Under the pieces are notes generated by a model. It ran no database searches, was not told where the DNA came from, and worked only from the letters and a program-made list of their open reading frames with translations. This document shows positions 13,953 through 18,382 of a stretch of 18,382 nt of DNA, piece after piece. The DNA lies in contig MFGS01000185.1 of assembly GCA_001778355.1 (NCBI GenBank), forward strand, positions 412 through 18,793, given 5' to 3'. This stretch comes from Candidatus Firestonebacteria bacterium RIFOXYA2_FULL_40_8. Lineage in GTDB: Bacteria > Oederibacteriota > D2-FULL-39-29. Positions within the stretch are counted from its first letter, which is position 1; each line of letters starts with the position of its first letter. Both the position numbers and the translations under genes were made by a program.

Positions 13953-14951
13953 ATGAAAACTACGTCGATAATATTTCCAAAAGCAAATACAGTGGAGTTA
14001 TGGGAGGAAGAAGTCGGAGAGTTGAAAGACGATGAGGTTATAATAAAAACGTCAAAATCTTTGATATCGATTGGTACAGAAACCGTAATACTGAAAGGCA
14101 ATTATACTGATCAGGAAAAAAGCGAGTGGGCAAGATTCCCGTTCCACGCGGGTTATTCGAATGTGGGAGTTATTTACAAGACAGGTAAAAACATCAAAGG
14201 TTTCAGGGAAGGTGACAGGGTCATTACCGGCGGCATACATTCAACTTATGTAAAAGCTCCGGCAAAGGACCTTCTTTTGGTGCCGGCGGATGTATCTGAT
14301 GAAGAAGCAACATTCGGAATACTCGGCAGGATCTGCCTGGCAGGAATAAGGCTCTCGAAGATAGAACTGGGCGACAACATTGTGGTATATGGACTTGGTC
14401 TTATCGGACAAATAGCCATGCAGTTAAGCAGGATAAACGGCGGAGTGCCGTTAATCGGCGTGGAATTATCGGATTTCAGATCGAAAGTTGCCAAGCAGCT
14501 TGGCTGTGACTATGTGTTTAATCCAAAGAATACGGATGTAGCAGCCGAGATAATGAAAATAACCGAGAACAGAGGGGCTGATATAATATTTGAAACAACA
14601 GGTGCCCCAAAAGTTTTCCCGGAAACCTTTAAAGCGGCCAAAAGACAGGGAAAGATTATTTTAATGTCTTCACCGCACGGGAGTGTTCAGGTGGATCTTC
14701 AAACGGATCTGCATACAAGGGGTTTGAACATAATAGGCGCGCATACTTCTAATGTGCCGTCATTTGAAGAACCGTCTAACAGGTGGACGGAGTATAATAA
14801 CAGGAAGTTATTTTTGCAGCTTATTAGTAAAAAAATGATCAATGTCAAAGGGTTGATCACCGACAGATATAAATATACAGATGCCGGCAGTGTTTACAAA
14901 AAACTGTTGGAGAACAGGGACAATACATTAGGGATAATACTTGAATGGTAA
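13953..14951 (+). CDS. Zinc-less MDR-family dehydrogenase
   Basis: 332 residues; GCGGAGAA precedes the ATG. The medium-chain dehydrogenase/reductase fold is clear: GroES-like N-terminal domain (about 1-115) and Rossmann domain with YGLGLIG (146-152) and the acidic strand end GVELSD (169-174), suggesting NAD(H). The usual catalytic zinc ligands are absent: SLISIGTE (36-43) stands where a Cys is expected and HAGYSNVGVI (65-74) where GHE is expected. The structural-zinc four-cysteine lobe is missing too. Such variants occur among sugar- and polyol-linked oxidoreductases and BchC-like proteins. It is cytoplasmic and lies 31 bases after the secreted protein gene. A role in oxidising or reducing a released sugar is inferred from context only. 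Confidence 0.8.
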   Translation: MKTTSIIFPKANTVELWEEEVGELKDDEVIIKTSKSLISIGTETVILKGNYTDQEKSEWARFPFHAGYSNVGVIYKTGKNIKGFREGDRVITGGIHSTYVKAPAKDLLLVPADVSDEEATFGILGRICLAGIRLSKIELGDNIVVYGLGLIGQIAMQLSRINGGVPLIGVELSDFRSKVAKQLGCDYVFNPKNTDVAAEIMKITENRGADIIFETTGAPKVFPETFKAAKRQGKIILMSSPHGSVQVDLQTDLHTRGLNIIGAHTSNVPSFEEPSNRWTEYNNRKLFLQLISKKMINVKGLITDRYKYTDAGSVYKKLLENRDNTLGIILEW

Positions 14952-15022
14952 AGGAGGGAGGCGAAAAGGGAAATAGACGGATTTCGATAAAACAAGATAA
15001 TTTAATCAAGGAGGATCATATC

Positions 15023-15670
15023 ATGAAAAAAGGAATAGTAATACTGGCCGGAGTACTTTTCGTAATGAGCGGATTTTTATGCGCGGCGGAAAAAGCCGAC
15101 AAAGCCGAAAAGGCAGTAAAAGCTGATACAGAGGATAATGAAGGCGGTAAAACTTTAAAAAAAGGCGACAGAATGGATGTTATTAAATTTGATAAAGGCG
15201 AGCTGATTGCCGGCGGTATAACCAACCAGTTTTTTGAGACCTCTTTATCAAAAGAAAAAGCAGAAAAAGGAAAGATGTACAGCTGTAAAGCTACTTTGAA
15301 GGCGGGAGGTAAAGGATTTGCTATCATTAACGAAATAAAAGGCAAAAGGGGTGATTGGAAAGACTATGATACTCTGGTTGTTAAGTATTTTCTCGCGGGT
15401 GATAAGCCTATGGCTGCTCCTGCTATAATCGCAGATCAGGAATCTTACGGCGAGAAATATGAAAACTGGAAATATAGCAATTACTGCTCAAAAAACTACA
15501 CTTTTCTTCCCGGTGAAAATACCTGGAATATTGACTTAACCGACCTGACTGCTACAAGCGGAAGAGCCCTGGATCTGTCGAAGATGAGAACTCTGTCTTT
15601 TTACAGCGGCACACCCAGAGAAGAAGAGTATGTTATATATTTCCAGGCAGTTTACGTGGAAAAAGATTAA
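15023..15670 (+). CDS. Small secreted carbohydrate-binding-like protein
   Basis: 215 residues from ATG 15023, which has AAGGAGG eight bases upstream. The longer reading from ATG 14945 would overlap the dehydrogenase stop and put a charged tail before the signal peptide, so I reject it. The signal peptide runs to about residue 22 (FLCAA); the cysteine there does not form a proper lipobox. A short charged linker (EKADKAEKAVKAD) follows, then about 160 residues of beta-rich sequence (FAIINEIKG, DYDTLVVKYF, NTWNIDLTDL, RTLSFYSG, YVIYFQAVYVEKD) that look like a CBM-type jelly roll of the CIA30/galactose-binding kind. No enzyme motif is visible. It is the last gene before a strong terminator and probably shares a transcript with 12185 and 13953. 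Confidence 0.72.
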   Translation: MKKGIVILAGVLFVMSGFLCAAEKADKAEKAVKADTEDNEGGKTLKKGDRMDVIKFDKGELIAGGITNQFFETSLSKEKAEKGKMYSCKATLKAGGKGFAIINEIKGKRGDWKDYDTLVVKYFLAGDKPMAAPAIIADQESYGEKYENWKYSNYCSKNYTFLPGENTWNIDLTDLTATSGRALDLSKMRTLSFYSGTPREEEYVIYFQAVYVEKD

Positions 15671-15684
15671 AAACCTGAAGTTGT

Positions 15685-15722
15685 AAGATCTCCCTGTATT
15701 TCTTTATGCAGGGAGATCTTTT
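15685..15722 (+). terminator. Strong rho-independent terminator
   Basis: AAGATCTCCCTG (15685-15696) pairs perfectly with CAGGGAGATCTT (15709-15720). Three more pairs (one G-U) close the stem to 15 bp with a six-base loop, and TTTT follows. It ends the transcript carrying 12185-15670. Only 26 bases separate its last T from the start of the next gene. Confidence 0.88.
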
Positions 15723-15748
15723 ATCGGATGGAGAACGACGGGGAAAAA

Positions 15749-17788
15749 ATGAAAAAAGTATACAAGATGATCTTAAGTCTGGTTTTGCTTATCCTTGTTC
15801 TGATACCTGCCGATTGTCCGGCGGCTTCCGGTGATTATGAAAAATTCAATACTTTTTGCCTTGAGAATTATGGCGCGAATAAAGATGAGTTATATTATTT
15901 CAAGTTCGGAAAAGAGCTGCGGATAGATGATAACAGTATCTGGATGTATCTTTCCGAAAATTCCGCCTGTATTGCCTGGGAAACAAATCTGCCTTCAAGA
16001 TCTTACATTGAGTACGGGGTTACCGATAAATACGGAGAGAAAACAACTGAGGAAGAAAGGTATTTTTTTGTACATATTCAGTATCTTAAAAGTTTAATAA
16101 CGGAAAAAAGCTATCATTATAGATTGGTCTCGGTCGATGAAAGAGGAAATAAAATAACTTCGGAAGATAAAGTATTAGAAACAAAAAAAATAAAGAACTC
16201 CGTGCGTATTCCGGATGAAGCCGGAAAGATAAATTACTTGTTAAATGTTCCCATGACAACATATATCCTGACAAAAGACATTAAGCTGGATGAAGATTAT
16301 TTCGCTGTTATCGGAGATAAGATAACGGTTGACCTTAACGGATATACTATAAGTTTTGATTTTGAAGCAGGAGTGAAGGCGGGTAAAGCAAAAAATATTA
16401 AAATAGTGAACGGAACCATTAAACAGATCGTAAGCGATGGTATGTCCGGTAATAACAGATCTGATTATTTTAATCCTTTAACACTGTCCGGCTGTGCTGA
16501 CGCTGAAATTGCCGGATTAACCATAGATTATGAAGCTCCTCAGGCATGGGGTGTAAATATCATTAAACCGGAGGGATCCTGTGATATTCACCACAATGTT
16601 TTTCTTGACAGGGGTACGGTTATCTCGAGCAGGCACGGTTGGGGCGTAAGGCCTTTGGGCTTTTCGGAGACTGAAAAAGGGATCAATAAATTCCGGATAT
16701 ACAGTAATCTTATAAAACGTACAAGACAGAACGGATTCCATGTCGCGCAAAAAATGTATAATAATGAAATTTATGTCGACAGCTGGTCAATAAATTCTTT
16801 TGCTCTTCAGCCTGCCGCGGATGAAGGAGAATACTATAATAACCGGATATTTGGAACGGGATTTAACGCTTATGGTTTCGGCTGGGCAAGTACAAATCTG
16901 AAAATATCCGATAATTTTGTGCATATGCAGGGAATTAATGCTAGTTCAAGATGGGGTGAGACCTGGGGAGATATAAACATGCTTTCCGCAATGCGTGTTA
17001 CAAACTATGATAAAGGCGGCCAGGTGAGGAATAATCTGGAGTACAAAAACAATGTTGTAGTAATTAAAGGACGGGAAGGCTGTGAGATACGCGGAACGGA
17101 ATTCATGTCGGATATTTCGATTAAAGACCTTGTGTATCATGATAACACCGTAAAAGTAGAAGTTCAGGATGATAAAACAAGCCAGGCTGCCTGTGTGGAC
17201 GCGCAAGGCCAAGTAGCAAATAATGACACGGCCTTGCCGGTGTTTTATAAAAACAATACATATATATCCAATATATGTCATGTACGCTTCGGGGATTCTT
17301 ACGGACGAGGTTCAAATCATCAGTTCATTAACTGCAAATTCGTAAGAACAGGCAGCGACCCCAGATATCATACGTTTATTTTTGACGGAGGGTGGTGGAG
17401 CCATAGACATGTTTTCCTTGATTGTGAATTCGGCGATGGAACAAGATACAATGATGTGTTATGGAAAAAAACGTCGCCTCAAAGCAGTTACAGCGTGAAA
17501 TGGACGCTGGCAATAACGTCTCTGCCAAAGGCTGATATTACGATAATAGATAAAAGAGGCAGGATAGAGTTTACGGGAAAGACCGATGCGGACGGGAAAG
17601 TTTCTGCCGTGCTTACCCAGTGTCTGATAAAACCTCCGGACAATATGAAAGGCGATGAGCCAAATAACGATAAACATCAGGAGGTTGAGTACACGCCTCA
17701 TTCCGTAGTGGTGGAAAAGAACGGAGTCACTAAAAGAGCAAAAGTGACGATGGATAAAAAACAGGAACTGGACGTAAAGATGGAGTAA
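15749..17788 (+). CDS. Secreted right-handed beta-helix protein (copy 2)
   Basis: 679 residues from ATG 15749, preceded by GGGG; this start gives a normal signal peptide (MKKVYKMILSLVLL, cut after PAA) and matches the paralogue at 2444. The ATG at 15728 would add seven charged residues. Domains are as in copy 1: FN3/PAP-N-like region (ACIAWETNLPSRSYIEYG), parallel beta-helix from DEAGKINYLLN through TVDLNGYT to about 570, and C-terminal beta-sandwich (TGKTDADGKVSAV, YTPHSVVVEKNG). The last 100 residues agree with copy 1 at roughly 85% by eye, while the helix rungs differ more. Codons are more AT-rich than in copy 1, so the duplication is not recent. A 9-bp array follows the stop, as in copy 1. 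Confidence 0.85.
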   Translation: MKKVYKMILSLVLLILVLIPADCPAASGDYEKFNTFCLENYGANKDELYYFKFGKELRIDDNSIWMYLSENSACIAWETNLPSRSYIEYGVTDKYGEKTTEEERYFFVHIQYLKSLITEKSYHYRLVSVDERGNKITSEDKVLETKKIKNSVRIPDEAGKINYLLNVPMTTYILTKDIKLDEDYFAVIGDKITVDLNGYTISFDFEAGVKAGKAKNIKIVNGTIKQIVSDGMSGNNRSDYFNPLTLSGCADAEIAGLTIDYEAPQAWGVNIIKPEGSCDIHHNVFLDRGTVISSRHGWGVRPLGFSETEKGINKFRIYSNLIKRTRQNGFHVAQKMYNNEIYVDSWSINSFALQPAADEGEYYNNRIFGTGFNAYGFGWASTNLKISDNFVHMQGINASSRWGETWGDINMLSAMRVTNYDKGGQVRNNLEYKNNVVVIKGREGCEIRGTEFMSDISIKDLVYHDNTVKVEVQDDKTSQAACVDAQGQVANNDTALPVFYKNNTYISNICHVRFGDSYGRGSNHQFINCKFVRTGSDPRYHTFIFDGGWWSHRHVFLDCEFGDGTRYNDVLWKKTSPQSSYSVKWTLAITSLPKADITIIDKRGRIEFTGKTDADGKVSAVLTQCLIKPPDNMKGDEPNNDKHQEVEYTPHSVVVEKNGVTKRAKVTMDKKQELDVKME

Positions 17789-17790
17789 GG

Positions 17791-17853
17791 GAAGCAAAAG
17801 AAGCAAGGAAAGCACAAACAGCACAAACAGAAAGTGAAGGAAAAGAAAAAACA
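17791..17853 (+). repeat. 9-bp degenerate purine-rich array, 7 units
   Basis: GAAGCAAAA, GAAGCAAGG, AAAGCACAA, ACAGCACAA, ACAGAAAGT, GAAGGAAAA, GAAAAAACA, starting two bases after the stop codon of beta-helix copy 2. The first two units equal those that follow copy 1 at 4507. Confidence 0.82.
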
Positions 17854-17867
17854 AGTACGATGTACAA
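17854..17867 (+). repeat. 7-bp repeat, two units
   Basis: AGTACGA, TGTACAA. The 18 bases at 17853-17870 are identical to 2254-2271. Here, too, the 7-bp repeat touches a 9-bp array, but on its downstream side. Confidence 0.7.
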
Positions 17868-17883
17868 AGTGAATTATTCTGTC

Positions 17884-17905
17884 ATCCCGTACTGAGATAC
17901 GGGAT
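17884..17905. repeat. Dispersed hairpin of the GTCATCCCG...CGGGATCCAG type
   Basis: ATCCCGTA (17884-17891), loop CTGAGA, TACGGGAT (17898-17905): 8-bp perfect stem, flanked by CTGTC and CCAG. Sequences of this kind (GTCATCCCG-loop-CGGGATCCAG) are common intergenic palindromic repeats in several bacterial lineages. No T run, so probably not a terminator. Confidence 0.6.
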
Positions 17906-17958
17906 CCAGCGTCTGTGTTGTTTTAAATTTAATAATTCCACATTAATGTAGAACGCGA

Positions 17959-17987
17959 GTAACGTGATAACCTGCAACGTGTAACTG
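17959..17987 (+). repeat. Degenerate 7-8 bp repeat (GYAACGT-like)
   Basis: GTAACGT, GATAACCT, GCAACGT, GTAACTG in succession, 24 bases before the start codon of the last gene. Short and imperfect. Confidence 0.4.
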
Positions 17988-18010
17988 GTTTACAAAAGGA
18001 GTATTTAATA

Positions 18011-18382
18011 ATGAAATTGATTAAAAAATTATTCTTCATTACAGCGCTTATGCTTATTGTGGGGTCTTTTGTACGTGCGGAAGATAATATTATCCTTGAT
18101 ACACTTGGTTACTGGCGTTCTTACTTTAGTTTCTCTACGGTCGTTATTATGGACGGAGGAAAATTAAAAAAAGTCGGGGTAGAGACAGAAAGCAAAGCTC
18201 CTCCCGCGGATTGGACCCTGGCGGAGTTTGATGATTCAAACTGGCTCAGGAAGTCAGGCGGGCCGTTTTCCAGCTGGAGTACCTGGGAGAAGCCTTCGCA
18301 GATGAATATGGGTATATCGTCAAATCATGGCGACTCTATTGCAATGTCGGTGCTTTGCCTGCGCGGCAAATTCAATGCTGAT
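18011..18382 (+). CDS. Large secreted GH-like protein (copy 2), 3' end outside window
   Basis: 124 codons are visible and the frame is open at the window edge. ATG 18011 follows AAAAGGAG by nine bases. The product starts MKLIKKLFFITALMLIVGSF, a signal peptide ending VRA, then EDNIILDTLGYWRSYFSFST, closely matching EDNVILDSLGFWRSYFSFST of the 924-residue protein at 6895. It continues in parallel with WTLAEFDDSNW and DSIAMSVLCLRGKFN. It is therefore the N-terminal jelly-roll part of a second copy. The upstream segment 17926-17944 matches 6742-6760 at 17 of 19 bases, so part of the leader was duplicated too. Confidence 0.85.
   Translation, partial: MKLIKKLFFITALMLIVGSFVRAEDNIILDTLGYWRSYFSFSTVVIMDGGKLKKVGVETESKAPPADWTLAEFDDSNWLRKSGGPFSSWSTWEKPSQMNMGISSNHGDSIAMSVLCLRGKFNAD

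Noticed and set aside
14945..15022. Upstream start at 14945 for the small secreted protein
   Set aside because: The ATG at 15023 has AAGGAGG at ideal spacing and is followed at once by a signal peptide; the longer form would bury the signal peptide behind 26 charged residues.
17884..17905. Rho-independent terminator for beta-helix copy 2
   Set aside because: The stem is good but no T run follows; the flanks match a dispersed GTCATCCCG/CGGGATCCAG repeat type better.

Overview
The window (18.4 kb, moderately AT-rich) looks like a chromosomal segment of an uncultivated-type Gram-negative saprophyte. Reasons: several large signal-peptide proteins of glycan-degradation type, a truncated pilin-like surface protein, an AraC regulator with a PocR-type sensor domain, and intergenic DNA packed with short dispersed repeats. 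An Omnitrophota/Lentisphaerota-like or other candidate-phylum origin is a guess. No rRNA, tRNA, transposase, phage gene or CRISPR array was seen.

Layout. (1) 1-2242: 3' part of a long DUF4900/PilX-like surface protein. (2) 2444-9669: a secreted beta-helix protein, a cytoplasmic GH20C-type N-acetylhexosaminidase split over two overlapping frames, and a very large secreted GH-like (DUF4091-type) protein. (3) 9897-10877, minus strand: PocR-AraC regulator, divergent from (4) 10980-11972, a GH130 glycoside phosphorylase. (5) 12185-15670: a second DUF4091-type secreted protein, a zinc-less MDR dehydrogenase and a small secreted carbohydrate-binding-like protein, closed by a strong hairpin terminator. 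(6) 15749-18382: a second beta-helix protein and the start of a second copy of the very large protein, so module 2 is partly duplicated.

How it may work together (inference): the secreted beta-helix and GH-like proteins attack a complex glycan outside the cytoplasm. Imported oligosaccharides are then cut by the GH20C enzyme (GlcNAc/GalNAc release) and the GH130 phosphorylase (beta-mannoside phosphorolysis), and the dehydrogenase may process a sugar product. The AraC-type regulator probably controls at least two transcripts: the promoters at 10932-10959 and 12096-12123 share the same -35/-10 spacing and the same upstream TAGCA-N5-TGCTA operator.

Most notable signals: (a) a canonical A-AAA-AAC slippery heptamer exactly where the GH20C enzyme is split, with the -1 frame leading into the missing C-terminal domain; (b) seven arrays of a degenerate 9-bp purine-rich repeat, all in one orientation and following the + strand genes of the duplicated module, one of them entering a coding sequence; (c) the two-promoter operator family; (d) the duplicated beta-helix/DUF4091 module; (e) a composite palindromic element and other micro-repeats between genes.
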